A stretch of DNA of 64,000 nucleotides from Apiosordaria backusii (GCA_030549205.1 JAUKTV010000006.1:2808501-2872500), one strand, 5' to 3'; counted from the first letter of the stretch, positions 23,923 through 35,870 are shown. Made by a program: numbers and translations. The notes: generated by a model from the letters alone, not told the origin.

Positions 23923-26760
23923 TTTTATTTAATTTAGGTTTAAAAGCCTAGTAGTAATTTTACTAGTCTTTTTTAGCAATATTAAGCCTATATAACCTAG
24001 CTTAATATGCCATTTTAATACTACCTAAAGCAATTTACTATAGTAGTTTATAGCAATATTAAGGATATTTTTAATAGCCTTCTTAAGTATATAGCCTCCT
24101 TAAATCTTTTCCTAATTAAATAAGCCAAGGTTATCTGAACTATTAAGGCCTTTTATAAACTAATAAAGCTCTTTAGTAGGTCTGCCCTAACTAAATCTTC
24201 TAAAGCTAAGATCACTTAAGCTATTAGGGCCTTTTATAGGCTAACAGAGCTCTATTCCTTTAGGTCTACTCTGGCTATAGCCTTCTTTATAGCTAGACTT
24301 AAACCCTTTAAGCCTATAGGGCTTTACCTTTTAAACGTTCGAATTAAAGCTAATAGTACTATTGCTATTTAACTCTATAGGCCTATTGTTAAGCTTTCGA
24401 AGGTTTAAATCGACCTTCGAATAACTATCCTTTTAAAATAAAGGCCTATTAAAAAGCTTTACTATTAATTTTCACTTCCGACTAGTAACGTTAAAACTTA
24501 TATTATAGTAAATAATAGGCCTTTCTACCCTCTATAATTTTAAGAAAAAGCCTAAAGCCTTAAAATTAAATACCGCTATTAAAGCCTTATTAAGCCTATA
24601 TAGTACTTCCTTTTTAACCTAATTGCCAACTTTATAATATAGTATACTATTAAAAAAGTTAATGTTAAATTGAAGAATATATAGAGTATTTTTAAGCTTA
24701 AGCTTAGTATATTTAAGGGGTTCTTTCTATAAAAGTACTGTAAATACAGTAGTTCTAAAACCTTTAAATATTAAAGGACTCCTTTTTATATAAATTATCC
24801 TTAATAAGCTATTATTAAGCTTATAGTTAGTAAACTATTTTCGACTGTTAATAATATAGTCAATAGACCTAATATTATATAAAAGGGCATCCTTTAAAGA
24901 GAGTGCTATTAGGGCCTTACTTTCAGGGCTTTTAGCGCCTTTAGTAGGCCCTATAGGTATTATATAAGTATCCTTATTACTATCGTTACTATTAAAGTCT
25001 TTAAAGACCTTTAAAGCTAGGTTATAAAAGTTTACTATATAAGCAAATAAATCTTTAACTTTAAGCCTTTCTTCAAGGCCTTTAGGCTTTTTAAAGCCTT
25101 TCTTTTTTTTCTTTTAAAGAAAGCTACTAAGGCTACTAAGGCTACCATTGCTATTACTTTTAAGCTTCTTACTTAAGAAAACCTTTTTTTTAACGTTTTT
25201 ATAAGGGCCTTCTTTACTTCTATAGACTATACCTTAACGGTAGTAGAGGCTAGAATATACTATTCTTCTAATAGGTCCGCTATTAGAAAGCTTAGGTTAA
25301 TAGTATTTATATTTTAGCCTAGCGTTTTAGCGGTCTATATAGTACTTTATTACTTCTTAACCTATTGTAGGAAGCTCTTTTCTATAGCCTATAGGTATTG
25401 ATTTACTTAATTTACAGTCTAAAGGTTAATACCTGCTAATATAAGCTAGTTAACTATATTAAAGAACTTAACGTTAAAATCTACTAAAGAGCCTGTAAAT
25501 TAATAGAAGTTTAAAGAGTGGTATTCTCTATAGAAGTTCCCTTACTATAATTTAACGCTATAGGAATACCTTTAAATAAGCAATTTATAGGCTTTAATAG
25601 GGCTTGTTTATTATAAAATAGAAGCTTAGGGGCCTAAGGCTATACTATTTTAAAGTAATATTAATAGTAAGGCCTATTCAGTATTACTCTAGTAGGCTAC
25701 TATAGTAAGGTCTTCTATAAAGATAGCTATATCGATAGTATATAGTATAATATTTAGGCCCTGTTTTTACAGATCGAAATTCTCAGGGCCTATAAGCCTT
25801 TAATTAGTAGGGAATTTATAAACCTTTTTAATTATCTTAATAGCAATAGTAGTATAAAGGACCTTAATAGAACTACTATTAGCTTTAAGCCTTAGTTAGT
25901 AAGCTACTATAGCTTTTTAATATATAGCTTTAGCTACTATTAAAGAAGTAATTATAGTAGCCTTAAGCTATATTAGAGCGCTTTAAACTACTATTAGAAG
26001 CTTAATTTACTCTACTACTTCGGTTATAGCGCCTTATAACTATTAAATCTAGGCCTTTTACTTCCTTAGTTAAATAGTAAAGGCCTATATACGGTAAGAA
26101 TCTACTAATTCTTCTCCTTTAAAAGACCCTTGTCCGGGCCCTATATTTTACATTTTTAAATCTATAGAGGGCTTAGTACACTTACCGCTAAAGCGTTCTA
26201 TAGGGTTTTAAGACCCTAGCTTAGTACCGTTTTTAACTAAGGCTTTAGCTATAGTTTGCTTTATATAGTAAGAGGGCTAGGTCTATAGCGCTTAAGAGCC
26301 TTAAAGAATAGACTATTTTACATAGTAAAGTACTGCAATTACTAATAGCAATAGTAGCTAAAAAGGTCGCTCTACCTTCTTACTTTTTTACCTACCTTTA
26401 GGATTTATAGAACTACCTACCTAACTATAGTTAAGGTAGAAGGCTATTTCTAGCTTTTATAAGCTTGTAGCTTACAGGCCTTTAGTACCCTATTAGGCCT
26501 AATTTTTATATACCTTATAGTATAATAAATTTAGTAGCAGATGTAAATTTAAACCTTATAGGCCCTCGGAAAACCTAATAAAGTAAGGTAAGCTTAATAT
26601 TTACCTTATAACCCTATTTCGATAGGTAGGCTTTAAAATCAGTGATTTTATAGCCTACTTATAACGCAGTTTATAGTAGCCAGAGCCGTTATTTATAGAA
26701 AGCTCTAAGCTTAAGCTTATAAGCCTATAACTTAGTTAAGTATCTTCCAGGCTTATAATC

Positions 26761-27594
26761 TATTAGAATAGATATAGCCAATTATAGGCTTAAAGGCCCT
26801 ATAATTAGTGCTTATATACTAGCTTACAGTATAGCGGAAGTTTTATATATAATACCTATAGTTTAGTGCTAAGGTACTAGAATATAGTACTATGCAGGTA
26901 CTGTAGAATAGAAATATAGTAGGTAAATAATTGTATTATAGTACTAGCCTTCTATAAATCTACTATAATAATCTCTATAGTAGGGTTTGTACTTGACCTT
27001 TACTATATACCTACCGACTAACGTACAGTGCCTTATATACCCTAGCGGGCAGATAGGCTAGAGTATAGCTTAGTTAACCCCAAGGTTTACTAAGCCCTGT
27101 AAACTACTTGCCAAGCCCTCTGTAGCTCCTGACCTATAGGGCCTATAGGCCTATAATTTAGTATAGTAATAATATACTTACTTAACTATAGGCCTACCAA
27201 TTCTTAGCTAGTTTGGCTAACCTAATGGTTAGCTATAGGTCTTATAGGTAGCTAAGTTAGTGTAGTTTACAGCTCTCTAAAAATCGACTTATGGCTATAC
27301 AAAAGGGCCGCGAAACCAAGCACCCCTAACCCAAAGTGCGGGTCAATGTAGGGTTAGGGTTAGGCTACTTATACTGTCTATAGTAGTGGGCCTTAGTAGC
27401 CTAAATATAAAATTACAGGCAGTTTGGCCCACTAGTTAGCAGGATGCAGGCCTTTGAATAGCCCTGCAGTGAAGTAAGGTGCCGGGCAAGTGCCGGGTAG
27501 CTGACGGGTAGGCTTTCCAACTTAAGCTTCCACCACGTAGTATAATAGCAGCCACCCACTGTAAACTTAGGCCTCACAGGGACCTAGTTTAACA
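26761..27594 (-). repeat. copia LTR, right copy (5' LTR of the element)
   Basis: 834 bp. From about 27050 to its end it keeps many C and G that are T and A in the left copy, for example CCAAGCCCTCTG against TTAAATCCTTTG. The telomere-like motif is better preserved here (CCCCTAACCC near 27322 and TAGGGTTAGGGTTAGG at 27349-27364). Confidence 0.92.
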
Positions 27595-27599
27595 CTTAT

Positions 27600-28549
27600 G
27601 TCTCTACTCTTGGATATATACATCAAGGCACTGTTGGTAACAAGGCGAAACTCAGCCTCCTGGCATCGTCGAAGAACGAACCGCGCGGTTCTACCTCAAC
27701 AAGATGAAGACAAGCATTGCCGATCCAGCCGTCAAGTGATCTTCGTCTAAGCTTTCCTTGAGCCAGAGGATAATATCCCGCCCGCAAACGTGCTTTCTTG
27801 TGAGATGCCACGATGTTTTCATCCAAGCTTACTGACAGCATTGTACACAAACGAGCTGGATGCCCGTCTAAGCTTAGCAGACGGCATCGTGAGCAAACGA
27901 GCCGTTAGGGATGGATCAAAAACATACCGAATACAAAGTTCTGTGCAGTTGACACATGTGCCGCCACTCGATGGGCCTCTCGAGCAGCTTGGCAATGTCT
28001 TGCATTGGCGTCCTGTTGAATTTGCGATTGGCTTCGCTGGTCAATTTCTTCCTCAACACTAGGCTGCTTCTATCGATGTGGATGGCCGAAAATCCGTTTG
28101 AGCTCCTTTACATGGAGGTTGGCCTCTTGAAGGTGATGCAGTGGATTTGGATCGAGCAACACAACAACCGGAGAAAGGAGCAGTTCACCACACTGGAGGT
28201 CCCCCCTGCCACTCTTCACTCATTCCTCTGCATTGCTCATGAGTACGAGGTATTCCATCAGCACCATCAGTTGCTGAGTTATATCCATCCATTCAGGTTC
28301 ATCAATGCCATTTACCGACCAAATATCAACACCTCAGCCAAGCAGAGGGTAGCTGGCTGCGGCGTCTTGTTACTAACCAGTCAGGGGCACTGCTGGCAGG
28401 CATCGGCGAGCGATGTACAAGGGCGCTGGCTGGCGTGGGTGGTAGGTTTGCAAGTGTAACGAACTGCCAGTGACTGCTAGGCTTTGGAGACGAACAAAGA
28501 CACCAGGATAAGGGATCGGCAGTCAAGGAATACGGCCCGTCAGGCCAAG
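27600..28549. other. gene-poor region right of the retroelement
   Basis: Open frames of up to 167 codons on the plus strand (27956-28459) have no recognisable domain, no confident start and no intron support. Composition returns to about 50% GC immediately after the copia target duplication. Confidence 0.4.
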
Positions 28550-28786
28550 CAAACGGAGGATCAGGCCAGCGAAACTGACCGACAAGGTTTGGTGGCAGTC
28601 CAGCTGGCTTGGGTGGTAAACAGGACGTAGTTGTCGGGCTGGCGTGCGTGCTGTCAGGTAGGTAGATGGAGCGGTGTCGGACAGACAAACGGAGGGTCAG
28701 GCCAGCGAAGCGGACCGACAGGCTTGGGTGGCGGGCACAGTTTCCGGGCCGGCGCGCGCGCTGTTAGGTGGACGGGGCGGTGTCGG
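28550..28786. repeat. two imperfect GC-rich tandem copies (about 135 and 101 bp)
   Basis: Unit A starts at 28550 with CAAACGGAGGATCAGGCCAG and unit B at 28686 with CAAACGGAGGGTCAGGCCAG. Both continue with GCGAA..GACCGACA and end near GCGGTGTCGG. B lacks about 35 bp present in A. Confidence 0.75.
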
Positions 28787-28792
28787 CGTGCT

Positions 28793-29560
28793 TGTAGAAG
28801 TGGGACAAGGGTTAGCAGGCAGCCTGTAAGTCACAGTAACTGGGGCGGGATTAGTCGAATCGAAGGAAACGGTGAATGTTAATGAGTAATCTTCGTTCTG
28901 TTGTACCTTGAATAACGAAGAGGATATAGTAACGCTGTGCCAGACCAGATCGGCTCCGGGTACACGAGGCCATGACCACTACCTGTTCACTGTGGGTGGG
29001 TCATGGTCCCAGACAACAAAGCGTGAACATTGCACAAACATGGCATAGTCGTAGTAGCGCCATAGCATCGATTAAGATTGAAAGGGAAGCAAATGTCGAA
29101 ATACTTTTAACTACACTCGATGGAAAGCATCATGATGCGAGAGGCGGCGTTTCTTTGCCTCGGGCTTGGCGCCAAGAAACATCACTCTTTGCTCCTGTGC
29201 ACGGACAACAACATAATCTTCGGTCAACGACATCGCACCATGTAGGAGAGGCATCAATCAAGGAACATTGGTCAGACGGGATTTAGGTCGTCAATTAGAA
29301 GTAAATCTCATATCGTGAACTGTCATACTTCAAAAATACCCCTCCGCCCTCTCATGAAGCTGCGGGAGCATCGTGGCCCACACCATTCGACTGATTGGTA
29401 CGGCATCGGTGATTCAGGTTGCCTGGCGCTAAGCGCACCAGTCTGCATAGGTGTACACGATGTTGACATGGTGCATATAAGATATTGTATCAAGAACACG
29501 GTGTACAGGGTGGCGTTGGGGAGTTGCTTTCAACAATTAGCTGCAATCCTGCAAAAGACT
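28793..29560. other. intergenic, no supported gene
   Basis: Only short unremarkable open frames on both strands. Confidence 0.4.
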
Positions 29561-29663
29561 TGTGGGATGGCATAGTGGAAAGAGCGTCCCCCCCATCTTC
29601 GATCTCCAGGGTGGGGGCATGGGCAGCGTCCAGTTCGATCCTATGTCCAGCACTTCTTTTTTT
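29561..29663 (+). other. tRNA-like relic with Pol III signals
   Basis: An A-box-like TGGCATAGTGG lies at 29568-29578, a B-box-like AGTTCGATCCT at 29632-29642 and a T7 run at 29657-29663. The seven bases before the A box (TGTGGGA) pair at six of seven positions with TCCAGCA at 29646-29652, as an acceptor stem would. The T stem is poor and no anticodon arm is convincing, so this is more likely a degenerate tRNA or tRNA-derived element than a working gene. Confidence 0.4.
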
Positions 29664-30395
29664 ATATTTTTTTCACAGTTTAGGACCACCTTTTGATGCC
29701 TCATTCATCACGTCTTTTACAACATGTATCCGTCATGCTACTCTCGCCGTCGAGCGACGCTTTACGGCTGCCATTGCCTCGTGGAGGCGTTTCTGGTGGG
29801 TTTAGAACAGCTCGGGTGAGTTCAACATTGAGGTTGACTTCTTCGGAAATGGTCAAGCAATCACAGGCGGTGGTCGTCTTGCTCTGGTGTGGAGGGATGC
29901 GTCTTGGCAATGCACGGACTCAGATTGGTAGTGGCTCGGCTCGGCCCGAGCCGCACGTGCCGCTGAAAGTGGCCCCTGCACCCCTGCACGTCAGAGCATT
30001 TTGCAACAACACCGTGACACCCGACATCGCGTCTAGAAATAGGACACGCAACAAGCAGAAGCCACTCATGCATTCCAGTTATAACCCTTGATCGAGTATT
30101 TCGCTTCGTAATAACCAAGGCAGTTTCATGAAATGTTATGGGAGCACAAGCTTTGGTACGGTAGTTTCCCGGTTTTCCCAACGATGTTTGCGAGTCTTGT
30201 GAATCTACGGTAGGTATGCGGCCAGATCTGTTGTGGTTGAATGAAAGAGTCCTCGCTGCCTTCCTTCCATGTCGGTACCCTAGGGGCTGATTGCCAGGCA
30301 AATTACTTGTGAAAGTTCAACAACCTTCCCAGCTATCGGCATCGATCACCGACTTTGGAGTGGCACCTATAGTTCCAGTCAAACATTTTACTCCC
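29664..30395. other. intergenic, no supported gene
   Basis: Overlapping open frames on both strands (for example 29861-30301 minus) show no domain. Confidence 0.4.
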
Positions 30396-30686
30396 ATGGA
30401 TCAAGACACCGACTGGAACCGCCGCCTCATCTACAGTCTTCGAGCTTCTGCGTTTATTACAACGGTTCTAATCTCGGCTCTAATCGCCCTAACGGCTGGC
30501 CTCCGATTGGATCGAAATTTGAGCAATGCTTTCTCTTTTGTACCTTATGCTGGTTCCTTTTGTCTTAGCCTTTCAAAACATTCTTTATCTTGTCTCGCAC
30601 TCTTTGGTCCACTCCTCCGCCACCCCTGTCTCTCACATTTCACTTTCAAGTTCCCCCTACAGTCACTCCACATTCGTTCATCGTAA
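30396..30686 (+). CDS. hypothetical small membrane protein or pseudogene
   Basis: From the ATG at 30396 the frame gives about 96 residues: a polar start (MDQDTDWNRR) and one clear hydrophobic segment (ITTVLISALIALTAGL). Near 30,526 a second hydrophobic run opens in the next frame (LVPFVLAFQNILYLV), so the gene could continue through an unseen intron or be frameshifted. I do not recognise the family. Confidence 0.25.
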   Translation: MDQDTDWNRRLIYSLRASAFITTVLISALIALTAGLRLDRNLSNAFSFVPYAGSFCLSLSKHSLSCLALFGPLLRHPCLSHFTFKFPLQSLHIRSS

Positions 30687-31279
30687 TCCGGCCTTCCTTT
30701 TCGCCAACCCCGAAGCACCCTCTTCTCAGAACGGTCAAACGATTGCGCCCACCAATGACGTTCAGGACTCCTTCGGTGTTCGGGGTCACAATGCATTGGG
30801 GTGGCTTGGCTGGACTATCCTTGATGATCCTTACACAGGCCCAAGGGAAGCACGTCACAGCAAGGAAGACAGAACGCGGTCCAGAATCAGAATCGATAGT
30901 ATCTGTACCGGGGAGCAGGGTTGAAGTGGGGTCAAGAAGATCTCAAAGGCTGCGAAGCGGCATATAGACAAGAGGAAGCGTGGCAGAAAGAAAAGGAGAA
31001 CAGGCGCAACGACCGAAAGCCGCGCCCTGAGGTGATGACTTGCCAACCTGTACCCCATTCCACTCCTTGAGCTGACTTCGAAGCGGGTTCACGTTCGACT
31101 TGCTCTTATTCATCTGGTTGAGTTTGGCTGCTCCATTGAACTTGTTAAGAAAAGAAAAACTGTTTAAGAATGGTCTCTCATTTATTCCAGACTCGAATAT
31201 CCTTCTACCGCCTCCACGCCCCCAGCGGCATCCGCTGCTCTCCCGGTCCGCACGGGAATTCTCCCGTGGCGAAACCCTT

Positions 31280-31846
31280 CTGCATTGCCTCTTGGGCTTC
31301 GACGTGGCCTCGACCTTAACATTCTTGATCCGGTACTAGGCACATAGCTGTCTGAGCTTATTCTCCTACTTGATAATCTTGAACGACAGGTGCTTTGCAA
31401 GACCAGCGTTTGCTTGGAACTTGAACTGCCTCCCTGTTGTTGACTTATGGTTCGCCATTTTCATCTTGGTCTGTTCGACGATGACAATGACGCTTTCACC
31501 GTCCGAGTATAGGTCGACGATCAACTTGTCCTTGGGAAGTTTCTCAACGGGGATGTTGCGGGAGGTGAAGATCTCCGTCACCTCCTGGCCGACCTGGGTT
31601 ATCCCTTCCAAAATTGCCGTCCCTTCCGTATTGGAGCTCGCCAATGAGATTTCCATGAGCCAAGCGAGACTGATACAGTCGCCATCGACATTGGCGTCCG
31701 AACGGTATCTGGTGATGGCGATGGTAGAGCGCCCACACCCTTCGATCACGTCGTCCGCCAGTGAACAACCGCAGAATATGCTGATCCTGAAGTCCTCGGG
31801 TGTGGAAATATGATCGGTGCATGTAAGGGCCCTTTCAATGAAGAGG
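31280..31846 (-). pseudogene. decayed copy of the RNase H-fold gene
   Basis: The minus strand matches the intact gene at 1410-2964 from FIERALTCTDH through STPEDFRISIFCGCS, ISLAWLMEISLASSNTEGT and LIVDLYSDGES, to LSFKIIK. The frame then hits TAG (31366-31368), continues ENKLRQLCA, and hits TAG again (31336-31338). Both TAGs stand where the intact gene has Gln, so each is explained by CAG-to-TAG. The first catalytic Asp is also lost (CDGSA became CGCSL). Similarity fades before the WLPGHSG motif, and a TGA lies upstream in the frame. It is a non-functional paralog or relic. Confidence 0.85.
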
Positions 31847-33967
31847 CCGCCTTCTCACGGTTCAGTCACTGTCAGGGACATAAGCAGCGCCTCCTCACGG
31901 CAATGGTGATCGCAAAGCAGCGCTTGAAGGCGAATGATTTTCACCCGCGCTTCATGTGCGACGAATCCGGTCACTCCCTTCCAATTATCCACGGGCTTGC
32001 CTACCTCTGTTCAACAGTGGTGACCAATACGCACCCCAAGTCATCGTGTCAGAAATACGATCGACTGCTTTAGCGCTGGCCGGAACATGTTCAAATCGGG
32101 CAAAACACGCCTCCAGCAACGACTTCAAGCACAACGGCAGACACGGCAACAAGCCTCCCACCCGGTCCTACGGTGCTACAAACCGTGTAGGCAACAAAGC
32201 GTCCCGCCACCGCCGCAAAGGAAACGGAGACTGTTTTCCAAAGCAGCGTTAAAGATTGAAGAGATGTTGGATAGGGCAGCTGATGAGAAGGCTCGGACGC
32301 TGGATGTATGAAAGGGCGAATGGGATGGAAGAAAGGTGGAATATGTCTTTCCGTTATTTTCGGTTTTGAGAATGGTTGTTTTCGTTTCTAGCACGGTACA
32401 TGGGACAAGATACCCGTTGTGTAGGAGATTTTGAGCGTAGCGTTGTGTGGGAAGGAACTGGGTAAGGAGGTAGAGTATTTGTCTTGTACTAATCGGAGGA
32501 TTGTTTGGGCTGTTTCGATGATTAAATACAACGCCAAAATGAAAATGAGGTATCAAATCAGTCACTCGCCGGTTTACACGTTCATCATAATACCAGGGGG
32601 CAACGAAATGGTGGTCAATACACCTTGTTGCTATCTGGTGTGATGGCGAGAGAAGAATGAAAGGTCAGTGGCCCTGGTTGCATTGAACTGAAAGATTAAG
32701 GCCAGGGCCATCGAACAAGCAGAGAGCAGATAACAGTAGGGTCGCAGGTAAAGGTAAGGTACCTATTTAATGCGGGGCGAAGGGGAGAGCAAACAACAAA
32801 TAATTACCAGTATTGGCGGCATGGTGCCTGGCAGTAGGCTGCTTGCAGCTACTTAGATATCTGGTATTCAAGGCGGTGGTTTGGTCAATTCCCAATCACG
32901 TGTCGATACGCTACTCGGGGAAGGTTTCTTGTTCAACACGAGTTCTGGCCAGGATTCTTTTTTTGTTTCAGTTTACCTCGCTTTCTGAAAGTCAAGGGAA
33001 TCTGGATGCGTTCTACGAACTTGAAACCAGCAACTGATGGAGCAGAATTATTACAAACAAAATGGAGCGATTTGTTTTGCTATCATGCACCTGATCGCAG
33101 CTGCCGAAGTAGCAAAGCAACAGTCAATGGCGGAGGATTTCCAGTTGAAGTTCTTTTGTCACGGGCCTTGCCACGCCCAAGCAAGCATCCAGGAGTTACA
33201 CTCGTACGAGGCTATCGATACAAAAGAGCCAGGCCGTGCTCGGGCGATTATTCGCTTGGAGCTGCTTTAGCCTGAACCATGGAATGTCACGACCAGACCG
33301 CACTGGACGTCAATAATCCTGAAGCCGCGGGGTTTCTGCGGTGTCTCTGCATGTCACAAGATGAGATCGTAGATATTGGCACCCCGCAATGGCCCCATTG
33401 CCCGCTTTCCCCATCTCATAAGATGCGTGCCTAAAGTACGATAGGTAATGTTGGATAAGGTAGGTGCTCCGTGCTGGTTGATCTTGGCTCTGATACCAAG
33501 CTTCCAGATTTTCAACTGATCGTCGCATCCTTTAATCTCAGATCGGCTTAATAAAAGCTACGCTTAGACGTACTTTGAAGGTTCAATGATATCCGTTTTA
33601 ACTCCAAGTCTTGTTTAAGTCGTCTAAAAATTGAACTGACATGAAAGCAAAGGGCGGCAAAGGGGTCCATCTCAGCGACAGCATGGTCACAAAGCTCGGC
33701 ATCCAGATCATCAAACCCGAATAGACATGGAGGCCTGTGGTTATCAACAAGTGGTTGGGATGGCCAGCATTCGGCCAGCCTCAATTACATATGGGGCACA
33801 AAGTCATTCCTTTACATACCTTACTTACGATGTAAGCGTCCGACATCAAGACGATTTTGTCATGTTTTCTTCATTCACTTTCTACCTATGTATTTGTCAT
33901 CAATCGTTCTTAAAACCACCTATCCTGCAGTGGTGGGGCAGCCTCCAGGCAATGAACACCAAGCACC
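31847..33967. other. intergenic, no supported gene
   Basis: This includes the region that would encode the N-terminus of the decayed RNase H copy, but no exon matching the intact gene's first exon is visible. Plus-strand frames at 32087-32311 (Gln/Arg-rich) and 33037-33270 are unrecognised and unsupported. Confidence 0.4.
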
Positions 33968-35870
33968 TTACTGCATCCTCTTCCTGATCCTGGCTGGAAT
34001 TTCATGCGCTGGGCGGCCTACGCCTAAACCATACCTCCAGTGACTAATCTCAAGCTTCGGGGTCAGAAGCTCGACGTCAAAGTTCTTGACCATGAAGGCG
34101 GTGGTGTGCAGGATCACATTCTTGGAGATCAGACGACCAGGGCAGATTGGGATGCCAGCTTTTGATAACATGAGCGTCAGCAACGTCACAAATACTCAGT
34201 CGACCAACTTGAAAAAAGGGTCAAACTCACCGCCATAGGGTACCCAAGCCCCGTCCAGCCCTTCGGTAGAAAAATACGGTTTCTTGCTCTTCTCCTCGCG
34301 CAATCCAGTCTTGACCTCCCGCTTCCTCAATTCAGGTCTAATGGGCCCGCTCTCGGGGTCATTCGGGTCGACAATGAACCGGTCCGCCCAGAAGGTATCA
34401 ATCGGATGCTGGCCGCTCTTGGTATTCCAAAATGTGTCGTCATTATGTGGCAGGTCGGAGTTCCACAAACCCAGTTGGGCCTTGGGAAGGCGGTATTTCC
34501 CCAACACGGCATCCTCGTGCGGCGAACTGAAGCCAAAGAACACCTTGGTGTACAGGCGGAGGGTTTCCGCAAATATGGAGCACAACAGCGGTAGCTTGAG
34601 CAGCTGCTGATGGCTGGCAGAGGCGAGATCCTCCGAAGTCGGGAAGGCCTCGTCGACTTCAGCCCTGAGGCGCTGGAGCAGGACGGGGTCGCGGAAGATG
34701 TGCAGGCACGCGATGCTAACGGACGGGACTGTGTTCGAACCGGCCGCCCAGATGGTGCCAAAGTCCTGAGCAGAAAGCATGGCATCATCGTGGCCGCTTT
34801 CAGACAGCATCTTTTGGAAATGGCGAACGAATTCAGATCCCCAGTACGGATCTCCATCGCCGTCTGCCTCGATGCTATCCTCTGTGAAGTTTTCCCGCGC
34901 ATAGGCGTACCATTTCTCGATTTGACCGCGCAGAGAATCACGGATGCGGTACGGTGTCGGCATGAGCCACCGGGGAAAGCCCCTCACCAGGTAGGGGACC
35001 ACGTCGTCGTATTTCCACAAGTCATCGATAAAGTTGGGATTTAGACGGAGCAGGGAAGGGCCAAAGATGGACTCGGTAAGTGCGGCGCTGACCCGCTTGG
35101 CCAACACATCGTACAAGTCGTCAACTCTTTCCCACTGCTCGTTCACAATGAAAGAATCGAATCGTGCCGTCAGAGCGCGTTTGAAGCGCTGGGTGGTGGT
35201 TGAGTGGTGCGGCCCGCTCCATTGGCGAATAAAGTTATCGTGGAGCATGTAGTCTATGCGGTCCTGCGGCGCTACGTTGCTCCCTGGGTACGGTTTGCTG
35301 AGCGGGCCGGAGTTATCTTTGCGATAGGCATCGAGGCCCCTCTTGGGCATGCCAAACATGTACTTGAGCGAGAAGATGTACAGATCCATGGGACTGGATA
35401 GTGTCGGGTGTTTGGTGACTTTCCTGACGGTCTCACGGTCATGGATGAGGTAAACATCTTTGCCAAGGAAGGGAACTCTTGTGGTAACCAAGTTCCCCGC
35501 GTAGGAGCTGTGTAATGTGAGTGTCTATGCCGTATTGCGTTTCTGGAGGCTCGACTCACCCTGCCTTGCGTATAGAATTGGCGCTGTCTGCCAGGAATGG
35601 TATTACGTTTCCAAGAAAGGGTATCATGGACGGATATCTTGGTGGCACCCTGGCTTCTTGACCACTCTGGTCGTGAGTATGCCGGGACCGGCGATAGCTC
35701 CGCAATTCCCAGCCATAGTTGAGAAGTAGAGCACTGATGCAGGATAAAGTGATGACGAGCGTTGTGAAACTGGCGTGTGCGGCGGGAAACCCGAATGCGA
35801 TCAGTTTTTGTGTGAGATAATAGAACCCTGCCACGCGGGTGAGACCCAGGCACTCATCTGGTAGAGCCAT
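33968..35870 (-). CDS. cytochrome P450, microsomal type (592 aa)
   Basis: Three exons, 35870-35560, 35507-34231 and 34158-33968, with introns of 52 and 72 nt (GTGAGT donors), join in phase to 593 codons including the stop. An N-terminal hydrophobic anchor (FTTLVITLSCISALLL) is followed by the Pro-rich hinge PPRYPSMIPFLGNVIPF. The heme-binding loop is split by the last intron and reads VPYGAGIPICPGRLISKN, the Cys being the heme ligand. The I-helix region reads FGTIWAAGSNTVPSVS, and the ExxR motif is in SIFAETLRLYTKV. Such fungal P450s, distantly like CYP7/CYP8 sterol or prostanoid enzymes, are monooxygenases using a P450 reductase. The substrate cannot be told from sequence. The upstream P450 lies 0.9 kb away in the same direction. 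The ATG at 35870 is the first in frame before the anchor. Confidence 0.9.

Larger units (their letters stand above)
9116..27594 (-). mobile_element. Ty1/copia LTR retrotransposon, RIP-mutated, interrupted by a nested element
   Basis: Two 834-bp direct LTRs (9116-9949 and 26761-27594) are flanked by the identical 5-bp sequence CTTAT at 9111-9115 and 27595-27599. On the minus strand the LTR begins TGTTA and ends in (C/T)A. A purine tract, AGAAGAAGGG, sits directly inside the 9949 end, as a polypurine tract should for a minus-strand element. Near 11151-11180 the minus strand reads TYINNCLIIG, which is the copia reverse transcriptase motif YVDDxLIIG with both Asp changed to Asn by G-to-A. Removing the nested insertion leaves about 7.6 kb, a normal copia length. 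All frames are full of stops, so it is dead. Confidence 0.9.

Noticed and set aside
9116..27594. CRISPR array, centromere or mitochondrial insertion as explanation of the AT-rich block
   Set aside because: LTR pairs, target duplications and retroelement protein motifs with transition-type damage explain it; no regular spacer pattern was seen.
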